From: CATQHS01 sp963422655
Lineage (GTDB): Bacteria > Actinomycetota > Acidimicrobiia > Acidimicrobiales > Aldehydirespiratoraceae
Reading direction: 5' to 3'
NCBI GenBank assembly: GCA_963422655.1
Contig: OY730440.1
Span: 1-64,000, forward strand
DNA: 64,000 bases
This document shows, in pieces, positions 25,796-36,050 of this stretch. Position 1 is the stretch's first letter. Each line of letters opens with the position of its first letter. A model generated the notes under the pieces. That model worked only from the letters and a program-made list of their open reading frames with translations, had not been told where the DNA came from and did not search any database. The position numbers and the translations under genes were made by a program.

Positions 25796-25810
25796 CCCCC
25801 CCCCCCCCCC
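25796..25810 (-). repeat. Poly-C tract (15 nt; poly-G on minus strand)
   Basis: Fifteen consecutive C in the gap between the modC remnant and the collagen-like gene. One of seven similar tracts. Confidence 0.95.
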
Positions 25811-25940
25811 GGCTTGAAGATCTAAACGTCAATTGTTATAGCCAAATCATGACTAGATTACCGGTTGGTACTTCCCCGGTTCTCCCAGAGCGGGACGTAT
25901 CCGATAATCGTGAACAAATCCAAACTCGGAGTTGAGCCTT

Positions 25941-28900
25941 ATGAGCATTTTTGGCGAGGCAGGCCGCACCATTGAAAGGGCCGGGATCGCTCTGGCGTGC
26001 GCATTGGCGGTCGTGTCATTGACAATCTCAGTGACCAATCAAGCTGGCGCGGGTCCGGTGGCTCCGGTGGGTCCGGCGGGTCCCGCTGGTCCCGCTGGTC
26101 CCGCTGGTCAACAGGGTGAACCCGGCACAGATGGTGCTCTCGGCCCCCAAGGACCCAAAGGCGACACCGGACCCGCAGGACCCAGCGGGACCCGCCGGAC
26201 CCACCGGAGCCACCGGACCCGCCGGACCCAAGGGCGACACCGGTGACACCGGACCCGAAGGACCCGCCGGACCCAAAGGCGACACCGGCGACGCCGGATT
26301 TGACGGCCTCGTAGGAGCCAAGGGCGACACCGGTGACACCGGACCCCGCGGACCACGCGGGCACAAAGGCGATAAGGGCCAACAAGGCGACACCGGACCC
26401 GCAGGACCCACCGGAGCCACCGGACCCGCAGGACCACGCGGGCACAAAGGCGATAAGGGCCAACAAGGTGACACCGGACCCGCAGGACCCACCGGAGCCA
26501 CCGGACCCGCAGGACCCAAAGGCGACGCCGGTGCCACCGGACCCAGCGGAGGACCAGCGGGCCCCAAGGGCGACAAGGGCGACAAGGGCGACACCGGTGA
26601 CACCGGACCCGAAGGACCCGCAGGACCCACCGGAGCCACCGGACCCGCAGGACCCAAAGGCGACGCCGGGCCAGCCGGAGCCGCAGGAGCCAAGGGCCAA
26701 CAAGGCGACGCCGGGCCAGCCGGAGCCGCAGGAGCCAAGGGCGATACCGGTGACACCGGACCCCGCGGAGTCCGCGGGTTCAAAGGCGACAAAGGCGACA
26801 AGGGCCAACAAGGCGACGCCGGGCCAGCCGGAGCCGCAGGAGCCGCAGGAGCCGCAGGAGCCGCAGGAGCCAAGGGCGATACCGGTGACACCGGACCCGC
26901 AGGACCCAAAGGCGACGCCGGTGCCACCGGACCCGCAGGACCCAAAGGCGCCACCGGCGCCACCGGACCCAGCGGAGGACCAGCGGGCCCCAAGGGCGAC
27001 ACCGGCGACACCGGACCCGAAGGACCCGCAGGACCCACCGGAGCCACCGGACCCGCAGGACCCAAAGGCGACGCCGGGCCAGCCGGAGCCGCAGGAGCCA
27101 AAGGCGAACAAGGCGACCCCGGATTTGATGGCCTCCAAGGAGCCAAGGGCGATACCGGTGACACCGGACCCCGCGGGTTCAAAGGCGACAAAGGCGACAA
27201 AGGCGACAAGGGCCAACAAGGCGACGCCGGGCCAGCCGGAGCCGCAGGAGCCAAGGGCGATACCGGTGACACCGGACCCCGCGGAGTCCGCGGGTTCAAA
27301 GGCGACAAAGGCGACAAGGGCCAACAAGGCGACGCCGGGCCAGCCGGAGCCGCAGGAGCCAAGGGCGACAAAGGCGACAAGGGTGACGCTGGCGCCACCG
27401 GACCCGCCGGTGGACCCCGGGGACCCCGAGGACACAAAGGCGACAAAGGCGACAAGGGCCAACAAGGCGACGCCGGGCCCGCAGGAGCCGCAGGAGCCGC
27501 AGGAGCCAAGGGCGACACCGGCGACACCGGACCCGCAGGACCCGCAGGACCCACCGGAGCCACCGGACCCGCAGGACCCGCAGGACCCGCAGGACCCAAA
27601 GGCGACGCCGGCGCCACCGGACCCAGCGGAGGACCAGCGGGCCCCAAGGGCGACACCGGCGACACCGGACCCGAAGGACCCGCAGGACCCACCGGAGCCA
27701 CCGGACCCGCAGGACCCAAAGGCGACGCCGGGCCAGCCGGAGCCGCAGGAGCCAAAGGCGAACAAGGCGACCCCGGATTTGATGGCCTCCAAGGAGCCAA
27801 GGGCGATACCGGTGACACCGGACCCCGCGGGTTCAAAGGCGACAAAGGCGACAAAGGCGACAAGGGCCAACAAGGCGACGCCGGGCCAGCCGGAGCCACA
27901 GGAGCCAAGGGTGACGCTGGCGACACCGGACCCCGCGGAGTCCGCGGGTTCAAAGGCGACAAAGGCGACAAAGGCGACAAGGGCCAACAAGGCGACGCCG
28001 GGCCAGCCGGAGCCGCAGGAGCCAAGGGCGACAAAGGCGACAAGGGTGACGCTGGCGACACCGGACCCGCCGGTGGACCCCGGGGACCCCGAGGACACAA
28101 AGGCGACAAAGGCGACAAGGGCGATACCGGTGACACCGGACCTCGCGGAGCCACCGGAGCCGCAGGAGCCGCAGGAGCCAAGGGCGATACCGGTGACACC
28201 GGACCCGAAGGACCCGCAGGACCCACCGGCGCCACCGGACCCCGCGGACCAGCAGGAGCCAAGGGCGACACCGGCGACACTGGACCCCCCGGATTTGACG
28301 GCCTCTCAGGAGCCAAGGGCGACAAGGGCGACAAGGGCGACAAGGGCGACAAGGGCGATACCGGTGACACCGGACCCGAAGGACCCACCGGCGCCACCGG
28401 ACCCCGCGGACCAGCAGGAGCCAAAGGCGACACCGGCGACACTGGACCCCCCGGATTTGACGGCCTCTCAGGAGCCAAGGGCGACAAGGGCGACAAGGGC
28501 CAACAAGGCGACGCCGGGCCAGCCGGAGCCGCAGGAGCCGCAGGAGCCAAGGGCGATACCGGTGACACCGGACCCGCAGGACCCGCAGGACCCACCGGAG
28601 CCACCGGCGCCACCGGACCCCGCGGACCCACCGGACCCACCGGACCCAGCGGAGGACCCAAAGGCGACAAAGGCGACAAAGGCGACACCGGTGACACCGG
28701 ACCCGCAGGACCCAAAGGCGACAAAGGCGAAGAAGGATTTGGCGGACCGCAAGGATTTTCCGGACCCAAAGGCGACACCGGACCCCGCGGACCCGCAGGA
28801 CCCGCCGGACCCAAAGGCGACAAAGGCGACACCGGACCCGCAGGACCCAAAGGCGACAAGGGCGACCCAGGCACTCCCTCCGCCACCGCGCATGGATCAA

Positions 28901-29034
28901 CCGGCAAGGCAGGACCCGGCGGACCCGCCGACGACACCAGAGGCAGGGAGCACGTATTACCTCAAGCCGTCACAACAACAACCCCCAAGAAAAAGACCGT
29001 CGCCAAAAAGAGTGCGAAACGGCTGAGCCGATGA
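25941..29034 (+). CDS. Collagen-like GXY-repeat protein, frameshifted near its N-terminus
   Basis: ATG 25941 begins MSIFGEAGRTIERAG followed by a hydrophobic segment (IALACALAVVSLTISV), a signal anchor, then GPAGPAGPAG-type triplets. Near 26182 the triplet frame is lost; the frame from 26116 carries on without a stop to 29034. Corrected, the protein has about 930 residues of Gly-X-Y, rich in GDKGDK, GDTGDTGP and GPAGPTGATGP, broken by FDGL inserts, and a Lys-rich tail (PKKKTVAKKSAKRLSR). Such bacterial collagens form surface triple helices used in adhesion. Repetitive DNA makes slippage or misassembly likely. Long opposite-strand open frames over this region are artefacts of the triplet repeat. 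Confidence 0.8.
26954..27897 (+). repeat. Duplicated block of about 290 bp inside the collagen-like gene
   Basis: The segment 26954-27243 reappears at 27608-27897, offset 654 bases, identical as far as I can compare by eye. The first difference after the block is G to A at 27898. The repeat is longer than one GXY motif and includes the rare FDGLQGAKG insert, so it is a recent duplication, not chance repetition. Confidence 0.7.
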
Positions 29035-29085
29035 TGCGTACCCTTGAGCCCGATTCGATCCCTGAGCCGCCTGGGCGGCCCGAAT

Positions 29086-29763
29086 TCAGGGACCGAGAAT
29101 GGAGACGATGTCCCAGCGGACGGCTGCGTCTCGGGTGCCCTCTAGGAACTGTCGGAAGCGGCGGCCCATGCGCTCCGCGTGGTCGCCGTAGTGCGACAGG
29201 TCCATAGTGGCGGTGACCGGCTGACCAGCCACCCAATACATGAGCCCGTAGGCCACGTCTTCCATCAACTCTGCGGGATAGAAATCGGGTTCGCGCTCGG
29301 TGAGAGTGTCCCAGCCGAGCTGGCCGATCCAGGCATTGGACCAGAACCCTTCGCGGTCCCAGGTGTGCAGCCACGGCCGCACGATCTCAGGGTCCATCCA
29401 AAAGCGCCCGTGAAGCCGTGCCAACATCTGCATGAGCCGCCGAGCGGTGTCGGTGTCGGTGCCGATGGTGACGTCACCGTCGTCGGCGGGCGCGATGTCC
29501 TCAAGGATTAACATGTTGTGGTCGGATTCGGGCTCATAGAGATTGACGAAGCCCTTCGGTTTGGCTAGGTCAATACGGTCGGCGACCTCCCGGTAGAAGC
29601 CAGCCTCGCGTTCGTAGAATCGCATGGCCTGGTTGGCGAGCTTGTAGAACTCGCCGTGGTTGGGTGCCTGGCCACGAACGTTGAGGGCATGTCGCAGGGC
29701 TCATCCCGGGCGACCCGGAGCCTGCCGATCTGACCGTTCGCGCCGATGATTCCCTGTAACGGC
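29086..29763 (-). pseudogene. Aminoglycoside/ecdysteroid-kinase-like phosphotransferase, broken
   Basis: The sequence IGRLRVARDEPCDMPSTFVA at about 29690-29750 shifts frame into YKLANQAMRFYEREAGFYRE and continues with MLILEDIAPADDGD and ARLHGRFWMDPEIV. This follows the N-lobe and hinge of APH/EcKinase-type small-molecule kinases. The frame stops at 29086 (ending in WDIVSILGP) before the catalytic HxD loop and metal-binding Asp, so the C-lobe half is missing. With the frameshift near 29675 it is clearly non-functional. Between 29764 and 29880 I see only an unassigned minus-strand stretch. Confidence 0.65.
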
Positions 29764-29880
29764 TTAAGGTCAATTGGTAGTGGCTGTCGAGGCAGGCGAT
29801 CCGCAGCCTCGGCGCGGTCTCAGCGGTGCGGTCGGCGTAGACGACTCGACCCATCAGCTCCCGAGTGGTTGGCCAGGGGG

Positions 29881-32800
29881 CTACCCGGCAGTGCCGGGAG
29901 GCGATACTTGGTCCAGTAGGCGGTCCAGTAGCGGGTTCCCCCAGCTCAGCATGCACAGGCCGGGGTGGTCCTGGTAGGTGACGGGGTCGAAGGTAACACC
30001 CCGGCCCGCACCGGACCGGCCCAGCGGTGCACCAGTGCCATCTTGACGCTGGTCCGGTCCGTCGTGCAGCAACCAAGCCCCTTGGTAGTCGGGGTGCTCA
30101 ACGAAACAAGCCCGCAGGGCTGGCACGGAGAACAGATGCTCCTGCAGGCCGGGCAGGTCCATGGCCGGGGCCAGCTCCCGGTCGTGAACAGGGATCGAAT
30201 CGAGGTCGGCTGGCTCGATCGGAGACCCATCGAGCTTCTCAAGGATCTCAGACAGCTCAGCGCCCACCTCGTCAGTGCTGCGTTCGCCCATGGCGGCCTG
30301 CTGGATCAGTGATTCGGTGGCTGACAGCACCGGCTGGGCCTTGCCCACCACTTGGGTGAACCAGTCGTGGCGATCCTTGATCCGTCGATAGATGTCCTCT
30401 TCGACGGTGTCTTGATAAAAGAGGTTGGTGACGTGCACGGCGGGTCGGCCGCTGATCCGGTCGATCCGGCCGATGCGCTGCTCGACTTTCGTGAAGTTCC
30501 ATGGCAGGTCGAAGTTGACGAGTTGGTCACACGTTTGCAGGTTGAGGCCTTCGGACATGGAGTCGGTGCCGATCATGATCCGGGCTTCGCCCCGCCGGAA
30601 CAGGTCTTTCGCCTCTTGTTTGGCAATGGTCGCCCAAGCGTTCGCAGCGGGATCCCAGCGCTGCGCGCCCCTCCCCGAATAGCAAAGGATCTGGGTCCAG
30701 TAAGTCGGGAGCAACTGCTCGCGCAGGTAGTCGAGAGTGTCAGTGTACTGGGTGAACACCACGGCGCTGGGATGACCAGCCGCAAAAACCTCGCTCAACA
30801 AGTCGTGCAACAATGCCATCTTGGGTTCGTCCGGCGGCCGCGACTGTAGGTCGGAAACGAAGTCCTCCAACACCTCGATCTCGCCTTGTTGATCCAGGCC
30901 CGCGTACCGAGTGGGCCCATCCTCGGAGTCGGCACCAGCGCCGGTGCCGAAGTCGCCATCAGCGCCGGTGTTAGTACCGGCGCTGACCGGGTAGGCATCG
31001 AAACCAGCGGAGGTCTCCAGGGTGTGCTCATCGTCATGGTCGAGCAGCGCAGGCAAGCAGTCCTCAAGCGGCTCACGCCGACAGCGGCGGTCGCGCAACG
31101 TCTCCAGGCGACGCTGCAGTGAACACCTGACCGCGTAGAAGCTGGAGGTGAGGCGTCGCCGGTACACGGTCATGACGAAACCGAGCGGAGAGTTGCGACC
31201 GCCGGTTCGGCGGTAGGTGTCGTAGTTCTCGCCGATGTATCTCTCGATCCGCTCGTAGAGGGTTCGAGCACCGCCGAGGGAGCAGAACCGGTCCTGCACG
31301 TGGCGGTGCGGCACGGTCCGATCAGCAGCCAAGAGGCCCTCGGCGGCGTAGCTGCGCAACGTGGACCGAGTGGTGCGCATCACCCGGTCGCGGACCGGGG
31401 TGTTGGCCCGCAGCCAGCTGTCCCAGTACCCATGATCCTCGCCGGGAATCTGACGGGCTCCGGCTCGGTCCAGTCCGGTTTCGTGGAAGTTGGTTATCCG
31501 CTCCGACGCCACCCAGCCGAGCTGGTCTTTGATCTGGGTCGTAGCGGCCGGGTCCGGTTCGGCGTAGTCGATCTGGGCGGCCAGCAACGCCTGCAGCAAG
31601 ACCCAGTCCCGGTCCGTGAACGGCTCGCCGAGCTGGCTGTAGTAGCCCTCCAACTGGTAGGAGCCGCGGTCCCACAGCGGGGGCAGGCCCAAGAGGTTGA
31701 GTAGACCCCACAGGTCGCTGGTGCGCATCTGCATGGGCGTGGCCGAGGCAGCCAACAGTGCCTTGTACATGCCAGCCTGTTTCAGTTCCATCAGGGTGGC
31801 CAGCATCTGGTTGGGGGCGTCGCCGGTTGTGGGCCCCTGGGTGCGGGCGTGGTGGGCCTCATCCACCAGCACCAAGTCCCATCCGTCGCCGTCGAGCAAC
31901 AACTGGCGCTGGTGGCGGCGCCGGGCCAGATGCGACGAGGCCAGCAGCACCGGCGCTGCCCGCCACGGGTTCTGACCCGCCTCGATGACCTGGCTGCGGC
32001 CGTCGGAGAACACCAGGCGTCTGCGGGTGAGGTCGAGGCGGGGCACATCCAGCAGGAACTTCTCGTTCAGTTCTTCCTGCCACTGGATCAGCAGCGAGGC
32101 CGGCACCAACAACAAAGCGGTGCTGGCCCGCCCCGACAACAACAGTTCTCGCATCACCAACCCAGCCTCGATCGTCTTGCCCAAGCCCACCTCGTCGGCC
32201 AGCAGATACGAGCGAGGCCAGGTGTCGCAGATACGCCGGGCGATGGCTATCTGATGGGGCCAAGCCGCGACGCCCGCAGAGACCAAACCCACTCCGGTGC
32301 CGGTGAGAGGAGCGCCCCGGATGGCTTCGATGTGTTCGAGATCCTGATCCGGGCACGCTTCGTCGGCTTCGAGCGGGTCGCGTTCGGGGGGAACCCAGCC
32401 CGGTTCGGGGGGCAACAGGTCGATCAGATGCTGGCGCACAGCCTCGGGCAGCGAGACAGTTATCCAACCCTTTTCGGCTTCGCCGAGCCAGAGCTGTTCG
32501 AACTGCTCCACCCGGGGCTGGCCGTGGTCGGCCCAGGCCGGGCCAGCCGAGGTGTAGACGTCGAAGGTTTCGTAGTTGGATTCCCAGCCTTTAGCCGATT
32601 CGTTGATGCTGCCGTTGAAGACGATCCGGGCGCCCCGGCGGTCGCCGAGGATCCCCCATTTGGGGTGGAAGTAACTGGCCTCCCGGGGGTGATCGGCCCG
32701 CAGGGGCAACCCGTCGCTGTCGCAGGGGATCCCGACTCGTATCTGCAACCGGTCCTGGCTTACTAGCCAGGCCATGACCTGGTAGCGGTGGCGGGCTACG

Positions 32801-33120
32801 GCGTCGGCGTCGAGATCGACACCGGTCAGCAGGCGCTGGGCCACAACGTCATCGAGTTCGGCCTGGCCCGCCAGGGCGTCACGGTCGGCGGCGTTGAGCT
32901 GGGCTCCCACCAGCAGGCGCATGGTGCCACCGTTGGCGATGAAGCGGGCCAAGCCAGCGGCTGCACTGACGAAGGCCGAGGAAGCGAAGTAGCCAGCGAC
33001 CCGGTCGTAGCGCACGGCTCGTTGCAGCACCGGTACGTAGAACCGCTCAAGCAGGTCTGTGCTGCCGCCGTAGTGAGTCCGCAGGTCGAGGCCGTTGAAG
33101 CTGGCTCCGTCGTTGCTCAC
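29881..33120 (-). CDS. SNF2-type helicase with N-terminal phospholipase-D-like domain (defence-associated)
   Basis: 1079 aa. An N-terminal PLD-like domain shows one HxK half-site (FHPKWGIL, H152/K154) and NGSINES (169-175). The SF2 motor follows: LLADEVGLGKT (Walker A 312-316), DEAH at 420-423, LLAASATPMQ, and motif VI QRIGRIDR near residue 900. Proteins of this layout act with DNA methylases in DISARM-related and similar restriction systems; the helicase probably moves on foreign DNA while the PLD domain cuts or binds it. The start overlaps the methylase stop by four bases. The last 50 codons are duplicated as a remnant at 24.1 kb. It is the last gene of the operon. Confidence 0.88.
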   Translation of the reverse strand: MSNDGASFNGLDLRTHYGGSTDLLERFYVPVLQRAVRYDRVAGYFASSAFVSAAAGLARFIANGGTMRLLVGAQLNAADRDALAGQAELDDVVAQRLLTGVDLDADAVARHRYQVMAWLVSQDRLQIRVGIPCDSDGLPLRADHPREASYFHPKWGILGDRRGARIVFNGSINESAKGWESNYETFDVYTSAGPAWADHGQPRVEQFEQLWLGEAEKGWITVSLPEAVRQHLIDLLPPEPGWVPPERDPLEADEACPDQDLEHIEAIRGAPLTGTGVGLVSAGVAAWPHQIAIARRICDTWPRSYLLADEVGLGKTIEAGLVMRELLLSGRASTALLLVPASLLIQWQEELNEKFLLDVPRLDLTRRRLVFSDGRSQVIEAGQNPWRAAPVLLASSHLARRRHQRQLLLDGDGWDLVLVDEAHHARTQGPTTGDAPNQMLATLMELKQAGMYKALLAASATPMQMRTSDLWGLLNLLGLPPLWDRGSYQLEGYYSQLGEPFTDRDWVLLQALLAAQIDYAEPDPAATTQIKDQLGWVASERITNFHETGLDRAGARQIPGEDHGYWDSWLRANTPVRDRVMRTTRSTLRSYAAEGLLAADRTVPHRHVQDRFCSLGGARTLYERIERYIGENYDTYRRTGGRNSPLGFVMTVYRRRLTSSFYAVRCSLQRRLETLRDRRCRREPLEDCLPALLDHDDEHTLETSAGFDAYPVSAGTNTGADGDFGTGAGADSEDGPTRYAGLDQQGEIEVLEDFVSDLQSRPPDEPKMALLHDLLSEVFAAGHPSAVVFTQYTDTLDYLREQLLPTYWTQILCYSGRGAQRWDPAANAWATIAKQEAKDLFRRGEARIMIGTDSMSEGLNLQTCDQLVNFDLPWNFTKVEQRIGRIDRISGRPAVHVTNLFYQDTVEEDIYRRIKDRHDWFTQVVGKAQPVLSATESLIQQAAMGERSTDEVGAELSEILEKLDGSPIEPADLDSIPVHDRELAPAMDLPGLQEHLFSVPALRACFVEHPDYQGAWLLHDGPDQRQDGTGAPLGRSGAGRGVTFDPVTYQDHPGLCMLSWGNPLLDRLLDQVSPPGTAG

Positions 33121-36047
33121 TTGCCGTCGAGATCCAACGTTGCAGGGGTGTATTCTTCCCGTGCTGTCGGCCGGTCTAGATCTTCGAAGTAGGCACTGGC
33201 CAGGCGGTCTAGGGTTTCAGCCTCGGCGACGTTCCATTGGTCGTTTTTGCGGGAGCGGGGAATGGCCCGCAGCAGTGCCTGCATGCAGTCGATGAAGCGC
33301 TGGTCTCGGCTCAGGCCGCGCTCGTCGAGCCAGGCTTTGGCTGCGGCCAAGCCGTCGAGGTCGGCGACGTACAAGGCGGTGTGCACGGCGTCAAGCGTGG
33401 CTGTGAACTCGCGGCGGGTGCGGTTCACCCCAAAGGCGTGCTCGTCGCCGTCGCGACGCAGGCGCTGCCGGGGTGAGCACAGCTCGACTTTGCCGCTTTT
33501 GGCTTCGAGGATCCGAGCCAGTTTCAGGTCGTCGATGTCCTGGCCGCCCACAGCCAGGCCCAAGCGGCGGGCCTCGTCGAAGGGAAATACACGGGCCTTG
33601 AACAGCTCCCAGGCCGCGATGACGAAGTCGGTGAGCGGGTCGAAGTCCACCGGTCGGCCCACCAGGCGGGCCTTGAGCCGCCGGGTCACCTCGGCCCGGG
33701 CGATGTCGAGGGCTTCCTCGGGGCGCAGCAGCCGGGAAGTTCCGTCTTCGGTGGCCTCGGTGGCATACACCGGCCAGCGCCCCGACAACACGGCCAGGGC
33801 CGGGCCGTAGGTGGATAGCAACAGGTCGACGCCGCTGAGGCCGTTGTCATGGGCTCGGGTCAAGGCGTCGGCGGTGGTTTGGCGGATGTCGGCGACGATG
33901 TCGCTGAGGTAGGTGCGCTCGGAGCCTCGGGCTTCGCTGGGACGCTTGCGACAGACCAACAAGATGGTGGAAGACACCGAGTTCTGGCCAGCCTGGTGCA
34001 GCGATTGCTGGCTTTCGGTGTGTACCGGCCAGGAGGTGCCGATGACGAAACCGGCCTGTAGCAGCGAGGTGCCCAGGGCATTCCAGGCGTCGGCTCCTTT
34101 GTGGGTGAACATCACTGTCAGCACCCCTTCGTCGACCAGGACGCGGCGGCACTCAGCGAAGATGGCGGCCATCTTGATGGTGTAGTCGTGATCCGCCAGA
34201 GACCGGGCCTGGCGCGCGCTGGCGGCGGCGAAGCGGGCCCGGTTGGCGACGGCTTCGTTGGCCTTGTCGGTGAGTTCGGCGTTGAAGCGATCGGGTCGGA
34301 GCCACCCCAGCGTGCGTTTGAGCCATACGTAGAAGTAGTCCGACAGCTCGGCGTACATCACGTTGTCGTAGTAGGGCGGGTCGATGCACACCAGGGTCGC
34401 TGACCCGTCGGGCGCCGCGGTCATGTTGGCGGCGTTACTGGTCGTGATCTGCACTTGCGCCGGGGTGACCCGAGCTTGCTCCAGGGTGCTGGAAGCGTCG
34501 ACGCCGACGAGCAACTCGGCGATCTGGGTGTAGGCATCGAGGAGCTGGCTCAGGGTCCAGGCGAACAGCTCGGTACCGGCCTCGAACTCGGCGAAGGTCC
34601 ACTTGAGCGGGAAGGCGTGCATGCTAAAGGCGGGGGCGATCGTCTGCCGGCTCACATGCCAGCCGCACTGTTTTGAGTTGAAAGCCAAGGCCTTGTCGCC
34701 CATGAAGGCCAGCAGTGCTGCTACCGCTTCGGCCCGGTCCCGCTCGGCTATCTCGGCGCGGATGTCGGTGGTGAGCTTGCGCCACTGCTGCACGAAGCAG
34801 CCGTGCACCAGCAGTTGCCGGGGGGTGAACATCTGGCGCCAGCGGTACATCCCGTAGTTGTGGGGCTCCCGGGTCTTGTTGCCATCGGGAATGGGTTCGT
34901 CGGGCAACAGGTCGTCGCGCTGCCACTGCGGCGCCAGCCGGGCCCGCTCCCGTTCAGCCGCGGCCAAGGCTTCGAAGTCGGTGGCGGTGGGGGCGCGAAA
35001 ACCCCGGCCTTTAGGGGTGCGGATCGCCACTGCGTAGAGCACCTCGCCCATGCGCCCGGCCCGGGCTTCGGCCTTGATGTAGTCGCCGTCGATGATCAGG
35101 TGATCCCATACCGACACCGCCTTTCCGCGGGTGATGGTGCCTCGGTCGGGATCGAAGTCGATCTCGTCGCCTTCGACCAGCTCGAAGCCGGGTTCGGCTC
35201 GCTCAACGGCACCGGAGTGGGTGATCACGCGCACCGCCACCGGCTTGTCGCCACGGCGCAGCCACCGGTTGGGCAGCAGCGGCACCGTTTTGTCGGTGCG
35301 GGGGCAGGCTACAGTGCGCGCGAAAATGAAGTTAGCGGCGCGTTCTTTCTGATTGTGGTGAGCTTCGAAGAAGGGCGCCAGCCGGGCCTGCAGCCTGTTC
35401 ACCAGCTCGTCGCCCCAGCGTCGCAGGTCGGCGGCCAGGTCGGGGCCGTACCGGGCCGGGAACTCCAGGCCAGCCTCCAGCACCGCTGTGGCCACCGGGT
35501 TGAGGTCGTTGGCGTGGGTGGGTAGCCGGTAACGCAGGGCTTCGTAGGGGATGGAACCGCCGCCAGCGGTGGGGTCCGACACGGTCGGCATCCGCCCCCA
35601 GGTGCTCTCCAGCAGCCGGTGCAGCAGGGCCAGGTGCTCAGGGGTGGGGCTGTTCTTGTAGGCCTGCTTGTAGGTGAACGGGTTACCCGGGAGCCTCTCA
35701 CCCCGGGCTTTGGCTGCGTCACTGGCGCGTCGGGCCGCGACCGGGTCGCCCCAGACACCGCACAGGCGCAGGAACCACTCCCGGTAGTCCTTGGCCGTGG
35801 CCAGCTCGGGCCGGTCCTCGAATCGTTGGGCCAGTTCCGGGCTCCAGGCTGGCATCAGGCTGCCCACAACGGCGGCGGCGCTGGCCACCAAAGGCCGACG
35901 GGCCCACCACACGTGCAAAGTCTTGAGCTTAGGAAATTGCCCCGGAATCGGGGAGCTCTCCCGGCGGGATTCGATGCCGATCTCCGCCACCGGGAATCCC
36001 TCCTCGATGAACAGCCGAGGCGAGGAGCGGGCCGCCCGGTGGTCCAC
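33117..36047 (-). CDS. DUF1156 domain DNA methyltransferase
   Basis: 976 aa. The N-terminal DUF1156 signature is plain: ESRRESSPIPGQFPKLKTLH followed by VWWARRPL. Methylase motifs: a SAM-binding-type loop DPTAGGGSIPYEA (158-170) and the catalytic VCIDPPYYDNVMYAEL in the middle, of the DPPY type usual in amino-methylases (N6-adenine most often). TVMFTHKG follows as a further core strand. It should modify host DNA so that the co-encoded helicase spares it. GTG 36047 is the first codon, four bases after the stop of the small upstream gene. The stop overlaps the helicase start. Confidence 0.88.
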   Translation of the reverse strand: MDHRAARSSPRLFIEEGFPVAEIGIESRRESSPIPGQFPKLKTLHVWWARRPLVASAAAVVGSLMPAWSPELAQRFEDRPELATAKDYREWFLRLCGVWGDPVAARRASDAAKARGERLPGNPFTYKQAYKNSPTPEHLALLHRLLESTWGRMPTVSDPTAGGGSIPYEALRYRLPTHANDLNPVATAVLEAGLEFPARYGPDLAADLRRWGDELVNRLQARLAPFFEAHHNQKERAANFIFARTVACPRTDKTVPLLPNRWLRRGDKPVAVRVITHSGAVERAEPGFELVEGDEIDFDPDRGTITRGKAVSVWDHLIIDGDYIKAEARAGRMGEVLYAVAIRTPKGRGFRAPTATDFEALAAAERERARLAPQWQRDDLLPDEPIPDGNKTREPHNYGMYRWRQMFTPRQLLVHGCFVQQWRKLTTDIRAEIAERDRAEAVAALLAFMGDKALAFNSKQCGWHVSRQTIAPAFSMHAFPLKWTFAEFEAGTELFAWTLSQLLDAYTQIAELLVGVDASSTLEQARVTPAQVQITTSNAANMTAAPDGSATLVCIDPPYYDNVMYAELSDYFYVWLKRTLGWLRPDRFNAELTDKANEAVANRARFAAASARQARSLADHDYTIKMAAIFAECRRVLVDEGVLTVMFTHKGADAWNALGTSLLQAGFVIGTSWPVHTESQQSLHQAGQNSVSSTILLVCRKRPSEARGSERTYLSDIVADIRQTTADALTRAHDNGLSGVDLLLSTYGPALAVLSGRWPVYATEATEDGTSRLLRPEEALDIARAEVTRRLKARLVGRPVDFDPLTDFVIAAWELFKARVFPFDEARRLGLAVGGQDIDDLKLARILEAKSGKVELCSPRQRLRRDGDEHAFGVNRTRREFTATLDAVHTALYVADLDGLAAAKAWLDERGLSRDQRFIDCMQALLRAIPRSRKNDQWNVAEAETLDRLASAYFEDLDRPTAREEYTPATLDLDGK

Positions 36048-36050
36048 GGT

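Noticed and set aside
26100..28900. CRISPR-like array
   Set aside because: Repeats are in-frame codon repeats with no constant-length unique spacers and no cas genes.
25939..28937. Very long minus-strand open frames (719 and 969 codons) and a second plus frame over the collagen region
   Set aside because: They arise because GGN-CCN-type triplets have few stop codons in any frame; composition is Ser/Pro/Leu filler with no domain and they mirror the true Gly-X-Y frame.
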